Shown: piece after piece, positions 35,017 through 43,596 of the stretch
How the letters are laid out: every line of letters begins with the position of its first letter
How positions within the stretch are numbered: position 1 is the first letter of the stretch
Assembly (NCBI RefSeq): GCF_051903925.1
Contig: NZ_CP173678.1
Span: 1,178,001 to 1,242,000 of the forward strand
Direction of reading: 5' to 3'
Length of the DNA stretch: 64,000 nt
Origin: G051903925 sp051903925
GTDB taxonomy: Bacteria; Pseudomonadota; Alphaproteobacteria; Zavarziniales; Zavarziniaceae
Position numbers and translations under genes: made by a program
The notes under the pieces: generated by a model
Databases searched by the model: none
The model's input: only the letters and a program-made list of their open reading frames with translations
Told to the model about the DNA's origin: nothing

Positions 35017-35973
35017 TCAGGCCAGGCCGTGCCGGCCGATTTCCAGGAACTTGGTGCGGCGATCGGCGCGCAGGGCCTCGGGCGACAGGGGCGCCAGGTC
35101 GTCCAGCATCCGGCCCACGGCATCGCCGACCGCGTCGATGGCGACGTCTGGCGCCCGATGGGCGCCGCCCATGGGCTCGGTCACGACCTGGTCGATGATG
35201 TGCAGGCGCAGCAGGTCCTGGGCCGTCAGCTTCAGGGCCGCCGCCGCGTCCTCCTTCTTGTCGGACGAACGCCACAGGATCGAGGCGCAACCCTCGGGCG
35301 AGATCACGGAATAGACCGAATGCTCCAGCATCAGCACGCGATTGGCGGTGGCCAGGGCGACCGCCCCGCCCGAGCCGCCTTCGCCCACGATGCAGGCGAC
35401 GACGGGGACCGTCAGGCCCAGCGAAACCTGGGTGGAGCGGGCGATCGCCTCGGCTTGGCCGCGCTCCTCCGCGCCGATGCCGGGATAGGCGCCTTGCGTG
35501 TCGACCAGGGTGACGACCGGCAGGCGGAAGCGCTCGGCCATCTGCATCAGGCGGATCGCCTTGCGATAGCCTTCGGGCTTGGCCATGCCGAAATTGTGGC
35601 GGACCCGGCCCTCGGTGTCGGAGCCCTTCTCATGCCCGATCAGCATGATGGCACGGCCACGGAACCAGCCGGGGCCGCCCTGGATCGCGCGATCCTCGGC
35701 AAAGGCACGATCGCCGGCAAGCGGCACGAAATCCGTCACCAGACGGCGCACATAGTCGCTGAAATGTGGCCGGTTCAGGTGGCGGGCGACCAGCGTCTTC
35801 TGCCAGGGCGTCAGCTTGGCATAGGTCTGGGTCAGCAGGGCGCCGGCCTTGGCCTCAAGGCTTGCAATCTCGTCATCCATCGTGCCGGCATCGGTGGCAC
35901 TCAGGGTGCGAAGCTCCTTGAGCTTGGCCTCAAGCTCGGCGATCGGCTTCTCGAACTCCAGGAACGTGAACAT
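35017..35973 (-). CDS. accA: Acetyl-CoA carboxylase carboxyltransferase subunit alpha
   Basis: A 318-residue subunit that with AccD transfers carboxyl from biotin to acetyl-CoA, the first step of fatty-acid synthesis. The family start F-L-E-F-E-K-P-I-A-E-L fixes the ATG at 35973. Hallmarks include P-G-I-G-A-E-E-R-G-Q-A-E-A-I-A, G-E-G-G-S-G-G-A-V-A-L and S-V-I-S-P-E-G-C-A-S-I-L-W. The length is standard. It follows the malyl-CoA lyase gene by 34 bases on the same strand, so the two are probably co-transcribed; accD is not in the window. Confidence 0.97.
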   Translation of the reverse strand: MFTFLEFEKPIAELEAKLKELRTLSATDAGTMDDEIASLEAKAGALLTQTYAKLTPWQKTLVARHLNRPHFSDYVRRLVTDFVPLAGDRAFAEDRAIQGGPGWFRGRAIMLIGHEKGSDTEGRVRHNFGMAKPEGYRKAIRLMQMAERFRLPVVTLVDTQGAYPGIGAEERGQAEAIARSTQVSLGLTVPVVACIVGEGGSGGAVALATANRVLMLEHSVYSVISPEGCASILWRSSDKKEDAAAALKLTAQDLLRLHIIDQVVTEPMGGAHRAPDVAIDAVGDAVGRMLDDLAPLSPEALRADRRTKFLEIGRHGLA

Positions 35974-36007
35974 GGCCCTGCCTTCAGCGTGGGTCGTTGC
36001 CGGCGCG

Positions 36008-36985
36008 TCAGGCGCCGGCAATCGCGTCCGCCTGTGCGACCAGCGCGCTGGCCTGCCGGATCGAGGCGATGTCGATCAGCTTCCCATCCAGGGCGACCGC
36101 CCCCTTGCCTTCCTTCTGCGCCTGTTCCATGGCGGCCAGGATGGCACGGGCCTTGGCGATCTCCTTGCTCGACGGGGTGAAGACCTCGTTCGCGACGGCG
36201 ATCTGCTTGGGATGGATCGCCCACTTGCCCTCGCAGCCCAGCACGGCGGCGCGCGACGCCTGGGCGCGGTAGCCGTCGGGATCGTTGAAGTCGCCGAACG
36301 GGCCGTCCACGGCGCGCAGGCCGTTGGCCCGGGCCGCGACCACGATGCGCGCGGTCGCATAGTGCCACATGTCGCCCCAGTGCACGGCGCGGTTGCCGTC
36401 GGCATCCTTGTCCGTCAGCACCGAATAGGCCGGGTTGGGGCCACCGATCTGCGTCGTCTGCGCGCGGGTCGAGGCCGCATAGTCGGCGACGCCGAAGTGC
36501 AGCGACTCGTTGCGGGGCGAGGCGGCGGCGATCTCGTTGATGTTGGCCATGCCCAGCGCCGTCTCGATGATCAGCTCGAAGCCGATGCGCTTCTTGCGGC
36601 CCTTGGCGGCCTCGATCTGGGTCACCAGCATGTCGACGGCATAGACGTCCGATGCGGTGCCGACCTTGGGGATCATGATCAGGTCCAGGCGGTCGCCGCA
36701 ATTCTCCAGCACCTCGACCAGGTCGCGGTACATGTAGTGCGTGTCCAGGCCGTTGATGCGGACGGACAGGGTCTTGGTCCCCCAGTCCACGTCGTTGATC
36801 GCCTGGACAATGTTCTTGCGCGCCTGCGGCTTGTCGTCGGGCGCCACGGCGTCTTCCAGGTCGAGGAAGATCACGTCGGCGGCCGATTTCGCCGCCTTCT
36901 CGAACATGTGCGGGCTGGAGCCCGGCACGCTGAGTTCGCAACGATTGAGACGCGCCGGCCGCTGCGGGGCGATCGTGAAGCTCAT
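36008..36985 (-). CDS. mcl1: L-malyl-CoA/beta-methylmalyl-CoA lyase
   Basis: A 325-residue HpcH/HpaI-CitE family lyase. It cleaves malyl-CoA to glyoxylate and acetyl-CoA and beta-methylmalyl-CoA to glyoxylate and propionyl-CoA, in the ethylmalonyl-CoA pathway or serine cycle. The N-terminus (M-S-F-x-x-x-P-x-x-P-A-R-x-N-R-C-x-L) and blocks F-L-D-L-E-D-A-V-A-P-D-D-K, L-S-V-R-I-N-G-L-D-T, F-E-L-I-I-E-T-A and G-K-W-A-I-H-P-K-Q match the Rhodobacter Mcl1 type closely. Metal ligands Glu and Asp and the substrate arginine are in place. Its pairing with accA suggests that C2 assimilation and malonyl-CoA supply share a promoter. Confidence 0.92.
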   Translation of the reverse strand: MSFTIAPQRPARLNRCELSVPGSSPHMFEKAAKSAADVIFLDLEDAVAPDDKPQARKNIVQAINDVDWGTKTLSVRINGLDTHYMYRDLVEVLENCGDRLDLIMIPKVGTASDVYAVDMLVTQIEAAKGRKKRIGFELIIETALGMANINEIAAASPRNESLHFGVADYAASTRAQTTQIGGPNPAYSVLTDKDADGNRAVHWGDMWHYATARIVVAARANGLRAVDGPFGDFNDPDGYRAQASRAAVLGCEGKWAIHPKQIAVANEVFTPSSKEIAKARAILAAMEQAQKEGKGAVALDGKLIDIASIRQASALVAQADAIAGA

Positions 36986-37102
36986 CCAGGCCTCCCAGGG
37001 AAGGGGGCGAAGCTAGGGTCTGCGCCACCGCCTGTCAATTCGCAGGCGCGAAGGCGGGTGCCCCCGCCCGTCGCAACGCGGCGGGCAAGGGGCGCTGTAC
37101 CG

Positions 37103-38215
37103 TCAGAACAGCAGCGAGACGCTGGCCGAGCCATAGACGTCGGGACCCTTCTGGCCCTTGAACTCGGGCGAGCGGAGGATCTGCACGAAGGACAGCCGGG
37201 TGCCGCCGATCGTCACGACCAGGCCGCCCTCCAGCGTGCCGACCAGCTCGTGCTTGTCGACGCTGTGGCTGTCGGTCCAGGTGTTGCCGTCCAGGAAGAT
37301 GTTGTGGCCGACGACGCGCCCCTCGGCCGAGACGAAGACGTACCAGGACCAGTCGCTGCTGGGGGCAAAGAAGCCGGAGCCCGGCGGGTTCGGGTTGATG
37401 ACGGGCGGGCCGTAGTCGGAGCGCAGATCCTCGCCCAGGCGCAGCGTGATGCCGGTGGAGGCATAGGTCATGACATTGCCCAGGCTGCCGGTGACGAAGG
37501 GCGATGCCTCCACGCCAAAGCCGCCGACGTCGAATTCGTAAAGGGCGCGCCAGTTGCGCGACCAGATGAACTGGAAGCCGGCTTCGTTGCGCAGCTGGTT
37601 GTCCCAGCCCTCGGGCCGCTGGGCGTCGAGCAGGTCGTGCACGAACATCTGCACTTCCTCGCCCCCGGCGCCGGGGCCGACAATGCCCAGGTTGACCTCG
37701 AACGTGTCGTACTGGCTGCCCTTGTCCGAGATCAGGCCAAAGGCAGTGTAGAGCCAGCCGGCATAGGGCCGTTCGCTGACGATCAGGTCCTTGCGCGACA
37801 GGTCGTCGGGCGTGAACATGCTCTGCCCCAGGGCGATGCTGGCGCGCAGGTTGCCCGTCCCGTCGAACAGGGGGATGTACTGCGCCGTGCTGCGCAGCCA
37901 GTCGGGCACGTCGTTGTCGCCGGTCAGGTAGCTGAAGCGGAAGCCGTTGGTGTAGTGCTCGTCCGTGCCCTGGCCGAACAGGTCGTTCTCGAAGGTCGCG
38001 GTGAAGGTGCCGCTCTTGTCGCGGGGCACATCCTTGCTCGCGCTCAGGACCCTGGGCTCGGCCGCGGTTGCGTCCGATCCTTGCGCCTGGACAGGCTGGG
38101 GCAGCGTCAGGGCGGCAGCCAGGGCCAGCGTGGCCGCCAGTGTACCCGGCATGGCACGGGACCGCGGGGCCGCGCCGACGCGGTCGGTTGGGGAGGGGAA
38201 GCGCAACGCGGGCAT
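37103..38215 (-). CDS. Lipid A deacylase LpxR family outer membrane protein
   Basis: A 370-residue beta-barrel protein (DUF2219/LpxR). Two starts are plausible: ATG 38215 (taken) and ATG 38152, the latter beginning right at a compact signal peptide ending PVQAQ. The active-site pattern of Salmonella LpxR is visible: N and D in F-E-N-D-L-F, the Y-T-N-G segment, L-G-Q-S-M-F-T-P, E-R-P-Y-A-G-W and the catalytic-type histidine in Q-M-F-V-H-D-L-L, followed by G-W-D-N-Q-L-x-N-E. The C-terminus S-V-S-L-L-F ends in Phe, as outer membrane barrels do. LpxR removes the 3'-acyloxyacyl group of lipid A in the outer leaflet. Whether this member acts on lipid A of this organism is inference. Confidence 0.87.
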   Translation of the reverse strand: MPALRFPSPTDRVGAAPRSRAMPGTLAATLALAAALTLPQPVQAQGSDATAAEPRVLSASKDVPRDKSGTFTATFENDLFGQGTDEHYTNGFRFSYLTGDNDVPDWLRSTAQYIPLFDGTGNLRASIALGQSMFTPDDLSRKDLIVSERPYAGWLYTAFGLISDKGSQYDTFEVNLGIVGPGAGGEEVQMFVHDLLDAQRPEGWDNQLRNEAGFQFIWSRNWRALYEFDVGGFGVEASPFVTGSLGNVMTYASTGITLRLGEDLRSDYGPPVINPNPPGSGFFAPSSDWSWYVFVSAEGRVVGHNIFLDGNTWTDSHSVDKHELVGTLEGGLVVTIGGTRLSFVQILRSPEFKGQKGPDVYGSASVSLLF

Positions 38216-38381
38216 CTCCGGCAGGCAGGAACCTTGCCCGGCGGGGCAGCCCCGGTCCGGACCAGAACGACAATGACCGCCATGCGGCCGCGTTCCGCCG
38301 GCCGGCCCGCGCCACGCCTGCAATCCTAAGGGCGTGGCGCGGATGCCACAGGCATGGCCGCCGCGGTGCGCCCGCCGCAGC

Positions 38382-39308
38382 TCACCGCGCCAGGGGGTGG
38401 TGCTCCTCCACCACCGCCTTCAGCCGCTCGGCCAGGACGTGGGTATAGATCTCGGTCGTGGAGATGTCGGCATGGCCCAGCAGGGTCTGCACGGCGCGCA
38501 GGTCGGCGCCATGGGCCAGCAGGTGGCTGGCAAAGGCATGGCGCATCACGTGGGGCGACACGCGCGACGGCGGCAGGCCGGCCAGCACGGCCAGGTCCTT
38601 CAGGATGTTGGCGACCTGCTGCCGGCTGAGATGGCCGGGGCGACCGCTACCCGGGAAGAGGTAGCGCGAGCGGCCCTGCGGGTCGTGGGCCGGGCGGTGG
38701 CGCAACCAGTCCAGGATGGCGGCCCGCGCGGCATCGCCCACGGGCACCAGGCGGTCGCGGCCGCCCTTGCCCGTCACCATGATCAGGCGCGGGTCGCCCT
38801 GTACAGCGGCGCGCGGCAGGGTGGCCAGTTCGCTGACGCGCAGGCCCGTCGCGTAGAGCAGTTCGACCAGGCAGACGCGCCGGGCCCGTTCGGGGCTGTC
38901 CTCCCCCTCCGCCGCGGCGGCGAGCAGGTGCCCGACTTCCGTCTCGCTCAGGATCCTGGGCAAGGTGCGCGGCGCCTTCGCCCCCTCGGCGGCGCGGGTG
39001 GGATCGCTGGCGATCCGTCCTTCCTCAAGCAGGAAGGCATGGAACTGGCGCAGGCAGGACAGCCTGCGGTTCACCGTCCGCTCCGCCCGCCCCGCCTGGG
39101 AGAGCGCCGCCAGATAGGCGGGGACGCTGTCGGGACCCGCGGCCAGGACCGTGCGCGGCGCAAGGAAGGCTTCGTAGTCGGCCAGGTCGCGACGATAGGC
39201 GTCCAGCGTATTGACCTTGGCCGCGCGCTCCACGGCGAGCATTTCCAGGAAGGCTTCCGCCTCCAGCGACAGGCGCACCGGAGGTGCCGGTGGGCGGCCA
39301 CGCGCCAT
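38382..39308 (-). CDS. xerD: Site-specific tyrosine recombinase XerD
   Basis: A 308-residue recombinase that with XerC resolves chromosome dimers at dif. The N-terminal SAM-like domain (about 12-105) is followed by a catalytic domain with all six active residues: R157 (A-T-G-L-R-V-S-E-L), K181, H253 and R256 (H-V-M-R-H), H279 (L-G-H-A) and nucleophile Y288 (T-E-I-Y-T-H-V). Length and domain make-up are those of a housekeeping Xer protein, not a phage integrase, and no attachment site is visible. It is transcribed away from the aroK/aroB pair in the same region, an arrangement common in Rhodospirillales. Confidence 0.92.
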   Translation of the reverse strand: MARGRPPAPPVRLSLEAEAFLEMLAVERAAKVNTLDAYRRDLADYEAFLAPRTVLAAGPDSVPAYLAALSQAGRAERTVNRRLSCLRQFHAFLLEEGRIASDPTRAAEGAKAPRTLPRILSETEVGHLLAAAAEGEDSPERARRVCLVELLYATGLRVSELATLPRAAVQGDPRLIMVTGKGGRDRLVPVGDAARAAILDWLRHRPAHDPQGRSRYLFPGSGRPGHLSRQQVANILKDLAVLAGLPPSRVSPHVMRHAFASHLLAHGADLRAVQTLLGHADISTTEIYTHVLAERLKAVVEEHHPLAR

Positions 39309-39340
39309 GGTTCGGACCGCGCTCCGCGGGACCGGCCGCC

Positions 39341-41200
39341 TTAGAGCCCGGCAGCCAGGGCGATCTCCGCCGCCAGCATGCGCGCTTCCTGCTCCAGGCC
39401 GACGCGGACCAGAGCCTGCACGGCCCGGTCAGCGCCGCAGAAGGTGCCAATCCCCGTCATGTCGGAGGAGGAGGCGACGACGGTTACCGCGCGGGCTGCG
39501 ATCTCCGCTACGCGGATGCCGGGCTCGACCGTGCCGAAGCTGTCGCTGGCGGCGGGACCGCAGGTGACCGTCGGCTGTGCCGCCGCGGCCAGCAGGGTCA
39601 TCGCCTGGGGGCCCACGTCCCAGCCAAAGGCCGCCATCAGCTGGAACGCCGTCCAGCCGCGCAGGGCCCGGTCCGGCAGTTCGGCCTGGCCGCGGATCCA
39701 GCGGCCGGGCGATTCCAGGCCCCAGGGAAAGCGCTGGCCGCCATCCGCGACCTGGAACAGGGGCCACAGGTCCAGCACGGCAAAGGCGGCATCCGCCTCG
39801 CCCCGCGCCCGCAGGCGCAGCGCATTCAGCCAGTCGAACGCCCGGGGCATGTTGCCGGCCGCGATCAGCCCGCGCGCCACGACCGGGGCTGCGGGGATCG
39901 GCGCATCCTCAGGCCGCAGGCCTGTCAGGGCGCCGCCCAGGGCCCGGCCGACCGTCGCCCGCAGGTGGTCGGGGGCCGCCGCGTCCAGCGCCTCGGTCAC
40001 GCGCAGCAGGCGTCGCGCCGGATCGCCCTCGGCCAGGGCGGCGGTCACCGCGTTGGCCCGCGCCAGCCAGCCCTTGGGCTTGTCCCGCGCCGGCGTTGCC
40101 TGGGCATAGAGCGCCACCAGGTCGGCCGTGGCCAGCAGGCCCAGTGCCTCCGCCTTCTCCGCCGCCAGCACGCGCTGCTCCAGCGGGCCGGAGCCGCGCG
40201 CGATTCCGGGCAGCAGCGCCACGGGCAGCTGCCCGGCACCCGGCAGCTCCGCTCCGGCGCGCCGGGCCATGGCCAGCGTCAGCGGCGTCAGCGCCGCGTC
40301 GCCCGGCAGGCTGGCCCGGCCGCCGCCGGCAATCGCGGGCAACAGGGCCACGAAGGCGGGATCGCTGTCCCCGGAATCGCGCCACAGGTCGATCGCCAGT
40401 TGCGCGCCCGGTCCATCCTTGGCCAGCGTCCGGCAATAGATCAGGGGCTTCAGCGTTGCGGGGCGGTCGTCAAGGCCGGCCAGCGCGGTGGCTCCGGCGC
40501 AGGCCGCATCGTCGTCCCCGGCCAGGAAGGCGGCATCGACCTGGGCCTGGAGCAGGCCGGCGTCGCGCGCGCGGTCGGCGCCTGGCGCCTTCTGGATCAG
40601 GGCCAGCGCGTCGGCCGCGTAGCCCAGTTCCAACAGCTTGGCGGCACGGGCGCCCAGAAGGCCGGGCTCCGTCCCCTCCGGCAACGCGGCCTGCGTGGCC
40701 AGCAGGCGGCGCGCCAGCGAGCGGGCCGAGGGGCTGGGCAGCGTGGACGGGATCGCGCGGACCAGGTCGATGGCCCTGGCGCGCGGCGTTCCCTGCCACA
40801 TGTCGGCGGGCAGGCCGCTCTGGTCAGAGGTGAGAATGCCGGCCGAGCCCGGGTCGAGCGGCGCCAGCGATTCGACCGCGACGGAGCCTGGCTGCGGCAT
40901 GATCGGCGCCTGGGCCGGGCGCAGGCCCGGATCGGCGGGCAGGCGCAGGAACTGGCCCGTGGACGGTGCCGGCACCAGGGTCGAGGGGGCCTGGGCCGAG
41001 GGAACCTGGGTCGAGGGGGCCTGCAGCGGCGGTGTCGCGGCTGGTGGCGGCACGCGCTGCGCACCCGGTGGCGGCACCAGGATCATCGGCCCCGCCCCGG
41101 ACTGGGCCAGCGCCGGCCCTGCACCCGACAGGGCCAGGGCTGCGGCGATGGCGACGGCCATGGCGACGCGCGGCCGCATGCTATTGTTCGAACTGCTCAT
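39341..41200 (-). CDS. Secreted hypothetical protein with Pro-rich N-terminus
   Basis: A 619-residue protein I do not recognise as a named family. The ATG at 41200 lies inside the 3' end of the small membrane peptide gene (20-base overlap, different frame). A signal peptide covers about 8-33 (ending PALAQ) and is followed by a Pro/Ser/Gln-rich stretch to about 90. The rest is Ala/Leu-rich and probably all-helical with a tetratricopeptide-like rhythm (A-x-x-A-L-x-L-I-x-K-A), ending in a conserved-looking W-D-V-G-P-Q-A-M block and two late cysteines. Its place between xerD and the aroK/aroB divergence suggests a long-kept alphaproteobacterial envelope protein. Confidence 0.75.
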   Translation of the reverse strand: MSSSNNSMRPRVAMAVAIAAALALSGAGPALAQSGAGPMILVPPPGAQRVPPPAATPPLQAPSTQVPSAQAPSTLVPAPSTGQFLRLPADPGLRPAQAPIMPQPGSVAVESLAPLDPGSAGILTSDQSGLPADMWQGTPRARAIDLVRAIPSTLPSPSARSLARRLLATQAALPEGTEPGLLGARAAKLLELGYAADALALIQKAPGADRARDAGLLQAQVDAAFLAGDDDAACAGATALAGLDDRPATLKPLIYCRTLAKDGPGAQLAIDLWRDSGDSDPAFVALLPAIAGGGRASLPGDAALTPLTLAMARRAGAELPGAGQLPVALLPGIARGSGPLEQRVLAAEKAEALGLLATADLVALYAQATPARDKPKGWLARANAVTAALAEGDPARRLLRVTEALDAAAPDHLRATVGRALGGALTGLRPEDAPIPAAPVVARGLIAAGNMPRAFDWLNALRLRARGEADAAFAVLDLWPLFQVADGGQRFPWGLESPGRWIRGQAELPDRALRGWTAFQLMAAFGWDVGPQAMTLLAAAAQPTVTCGPAASDSFGTVEPGIRVAEIAARAVTVVASSSDMTGIGTFCGADRAVQALVRVGLEQEARMLAAEIALAAGL

Positions 41201-41321
41201 TGGGCACCACCTGCTCGACCCGCTGGTGCGGGGCCGGCAGATCGAACGTGGCAAGGATGATGATACCGGCGACGACCGCCAGGGCGGCGAGGGCGGCAAG
41301 CACGACGACGAACCTGGACAT
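41181..41321 (-). CDS. Small single-pass membrane peptide (46 aa)
   Basis: A 46-residue open frame with a strong membrane helix (residues 4-25, almost only V, L, A, I) and a short polar tail ending V-E-Q-V-V-P-N-E-Q-F-E-Q. It starts 86 bases from the divergent aroK start and overlaps the next gene by 20 bases, which implies translational coupling. Tails of the form V-E-x-V-[VI]-P-[ND] occur on small proteins upstream of this kind of gene in other alphaproteobacteria, as I recall, which supports it as real. The function is unknown; perhaps it is a partner of the downstream secreted protein. Confidence 0.7.
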   Translation of the reverse strand: MSRFVVVLAALAALAVVAGIIILATFDLPAPHQRVEQVVPNEQFEQ

Positions 41322-41407
41322 CAAAATGAATCGGCGCTACTCGGCTAGCCCGGCGAGCGGGCGGAACGGAACTGGGTTCACCGGCGCACTCTACTTGGGT
41401 TGGACCG

Positions 41408-41989
41408 ATGCTTTCAACGACCGCCGGAGATGAGGCCGACATGGGGAGCGTCCGGAGGCTGCTGCCGCTGTCGCGCTCGATCGTCCTGGTGGGGCTGATG
41501 GGCGCCGGCAAGACGACGGTGGGCCGCAGGCTGGCCCAGCGCCTGGGCGTCGGATTTGTCGACGCCGATGCCGAAATCGAACTGGCGGCCGGCTGCACGA
41601 TCGAGGAGATCTTCGAGCGCCACGGCGAACCCGCCTTCCGCGACCTGGAGCGTCGCGTGATCGCCCGCCTGACTGCGCTTGAGCCGATGGTGATCGCGAC
41701 GGGCGGCGGCGCCTTCATGGACCCGCAGACCCGGGCGCGGATCAAGGACTCCGCGATCAGCCTGTGGCTGCGCGCCGACCTGGACCTGCTGCTGAAGCGG
41801 GTCAAGAAGCGCAACAACCGGCCGCTGCTGAAGAAGGGTGACCCGCGCGAGACCCTGGCCAACCTGATGACGATCCGCCATCCCGTCTATGCCGAGGCCG
41901 ACCTGGTGGTCGACAGCCTGGACCAGCCGGCCGACGACATGGTGGAGCGCGTCGTCGAGGCGCTGGCGGCGGCACCCCGGACCCCCTGA
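41408..41989 (+). CDS. aroK: Shikimate kinase
   Basis: A 193-residue kinase making shikimate 3-phosphate. Walker A GLMGAGKT (29-36), the shikimate-binding D-A-D-x-E-I-E block, the F-R-D-L-E-R-R-V segment, G-G-G-A-F and the lid L-K-K-R-N-N-R-P-L-L are all present. The start at 41408 is used; an ATG at 41441 would still give a complete enzyme. aroB follows after five bases, so the two are co-translated. The 86-base divergent gap upstream must hold promoters for both directions. Confidence 0.95.
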   Translation: MLSTTAGDEADMGSVRRLLPLSRSIVLVGLMGAGKTTVGRRLAQRLGVGFVDADAEIELAAGCTIEEIFERHGEPAFRDLERRVIARLTALEPMVIATGGGAFMDPQTRARIKDSAISLWLRADLDLLLKRVKKRNNRPLLKKGDPRETLANLMTIRHPVYAEADLVVDSLDQPADDMVERVVEALAAAPRTP

Positions 41990-41994
41990 AGGAC

Positions 41995-43128
41995 ATGATG
42001 ACCCCGCCGAGCGAAGCCGTCCGCGTTCCCGTCGAGCTGGGCGAACGCAGCTACGACATCCTGATCGGCCCTGGACTGCTGGCGCGCAGCGGCGACCTGA
42101 TCGCGGAACGGCTGGGCCAACGCCGCGTGGCCGTGGTGGCCGATGCGGCCGTCGCCGCCCTGCACGCGGCGCCGCTGGAGGCGTCGCTGGCCCAGGCCGG
42201 CCTGAAGCCCGTGTTGCTGACCGTGCCACCGGGCGAGGAAAGCAAGAGCTTCGCCATCTTCCAGGACCTGCTGGAACGCCTGGTCGCCGAGCGCATCGAG
42301 CGCCGGGACGTCGTCCTGGCGCTGGGCGGCGGCGTGGTCGGCGATCTGGCGGGCTTCGCCGCCAGCGTGCTGCGCCGCGGCGCGGCCGTGGTCCAGGTTC
42401 CCACCACCCTGCTGGCCATGGTCGATTCGGCAATCGGCGGCAAGACGGCGATCAATTCCCGGGCCGGCAAGAACCTGATCGGCACGTTCCATCAGCCCCG
42501 CCTGGTGCTGAGCGATGTCGAGGTCCTGGCGACCCTGCCAATGCGCGAGCGCCTGGCCGGCTATGCCGAGATCGTGAAGTACGGCCTGATCGACGATCCC
42601 GTCTTCTTCGATTGGCTCGAGGCCAACGGCGCGCGCGTGATCGCCGGCGAGGCCGACGCCGTCACCCATGCGGTCGCGGTCAGCGCCGCGGCCAAGGCGC
42701 GCGTCGTCGCGCTGGACGAGCGCGAGGAGAAGGGGCTGCGTGCCCTGCTGAACCTGGGCCACACGTTCGGCCATGCCCTGGAAGCGGCGACAGGATTCGG
42801 CCCGGCCCTGCTGCATGGCGAGGGCGTCGCCATCGGCCTGTGCCTGGCCTTCGACTGCTCGGTGCGCGCTGGCCTGGCGCCGGCGGCCGATGCGGAGCGG
42901 GTGCGCAGCCACTTGGCCGCGCTTGGCCTGCCGACGCGCCTGCGGGACCTGCCCCAGGGCTTCGACTACGCGCCGGATGCGTTGGTCGCGCACATGGCGC
43001 AGGACAAGAAGGTCCAGTCCGGTCGGCTGACCTTCATCATGGCGCGCGGCATCGGCCAGGCCTTCGTGACCGACGCCGTGCCGATCGAGGCGGTCAGGGC
43101 GGTCCTGGTCGATCCGCCTGGGCTCTAG
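41995..43128 (+). CDS. aroB: 3-dehydroquinate synthase
   Basis: A 377-residue NAD- and metal-dependent enzyme converting DAHP to 3-dehydroquinate. The nucleotide motif L-G-G-G-V-V-G-D-L-A-G-F, the Q-V-P-T-T-L-L-A-M-V-D-S-x-x-G-G-K-T block, the metal ligands (E in Y-A-E-I-V-K-Y-G and the histidines of L-N-L-G-H-T-F-G-H and L-H-G-E) and K-N-L-I-G are intact. It is standard length and starts with two consecutive ATG codons five bases after aroK. The last 35 bases overlap the convergent RHH gene. Confidence 0.97.
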   Translation: MMTPPSEAVRVPVELGERSYDILIGPGLLARSGDLIAERLGQRRVAVVADAAVAALHAAPLEASLAQAGLKPVLLTVPPGEESKSFAIFQDLLERLVAERIERRDVVLALGGGVVGDLAGFAASVLRRGAAVVQVPTTLLAMVDSAIGGKTAINSRAGKNLIGTFHQPRLVLSDVEVLATLPMRERLAGYAEIVKYGLIDDPVFFDWLEANGARVIAGEADAVTHAVAVSAAAKARVVALDEREEKGLRALLNLGHTFGHALEAATGFGPALLHGEGVAIGLCLAFDCSVRAGLAPAADAERVRSHLAALGLPTRLRDLPQGFDYAPDALVAHMAQDKKVQSGRLTFIMARGIGQAFVTDAVPIEAVRAVLVDPPGL

Positions 43129-43375
43129 CGGGGGACGCCACGTCCCGGCCCCGCCGATAATAGTCCAGAATGAAGACGCGCAACCTGCTGGTGAAGTTGC
43201 GCGGGGCGGGTTGCGCTGGGGCCTGCTGTTCGGTCAGGCGCGTACAAAGGGCATGCACGCTGACCCCCTCGCGCGAGCAGATTTCGGCCAGGGCGTCCCA
43301 CATGTCGTGCTCCATGCGGATGCTGGTGCGGCGGCGCTGGATCCTGATGTTGCGGGTCTGCACCCTGTGGTCCAT
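43094..43375 (-). CDS. Ribbon-helix-helix domain protein
   Basis: A 93-residue putative DNA-binding protein. Residues 15-50 match the alphaproteobacterial RHH_4 pattern: R-R-T-S-I-R-M-E-H-D-M-W-D-A-L-A-E-I-C, then E-G-V-S-V-H-A-L-C-T-R-L. The tail is basic, with Y-Y-R-R-G-R. RHH proteins bind DNA as dimers through the N-terminal strand, usually on inverted repeats. An unusually long, AT-rich palindrome lies 19 bases before its start codon, so autoregulation is likely. The gene converges on and overlaps the end of aroB by 35 bases. Confidence 0.8.
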   Translation of the reverse strand: MDHRVQTRNIRIQRRRTSIRMEHDMWDALAEICSREGVSVHALCTRLTEQQAPAQPAPRNFTSRLRVFILDYYRRGRDVASPARAQADRPGPP

Positions 43376-43393
43376 TCGTTAACCAGAAGTCGA

Positions 43394-43425
43394 TTGTTCA
43401 CTTAATATTAACCATAAGTGTACAA
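43394..43425 (-). promoter_or_regulatory. Long AT-rich palindrome upstream of the RHH gene
   Basis: TTGTTCACTTA (43394-43404) and TAAGTGTACAA (43415-43425) form 11-base arms with one mismatch around ATATTAACCA. It is the most AT-rich spot in an otherwise GC-rich region and lies 19 bases from the RHH start. Promoter and operator are probably combined here. Confidence 0.65.
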
Positions 43426-43427
43426 CA

Positions 43428-43453
43428 GGCAAGCCTCTCTGCTTGGGCTTGCC
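43428..43453. other. GC hairpin next to the RHH palindrome
   Basis: GGCAAGCC (43428-43435) pairs perfectly with GGCTTGCC (43446-43453) around ten bases. It lies between htpG (ending at 43597) and the RHH promoter; without a T-run its role as a terminator of htpG is uncertain. Confidence 0.4.
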
Positions 43454-43596
43454 AATCCTGGTCGAGGGGGCGAAGCACGTGTTGGGCGCAGTCCCCGCGG
43501 CTGCGCGCGGCCATGACAGACGGAAGGTTGGCGGGCCGGATCGGCCCTGAGCCGCGATGACTGCCGGCGCCACCGGGGCGACGCCGGCAGCGACAT

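Noticed and set aside
34944..35123. Extension of the hybrid kinase by 60 residues
   Set aside because: It would overlap accA and its terminator-like hairpin, and the added sequence is not helix-forming. The ATG at 34943 is sufficient.
38382..39308. XerD as the integrase of a mobile island
   Set aside because: Length, catalytic residues and the housekeeping neighbours fit chromosomal XerD. No tRNA, direct repeats or phage genes are near.
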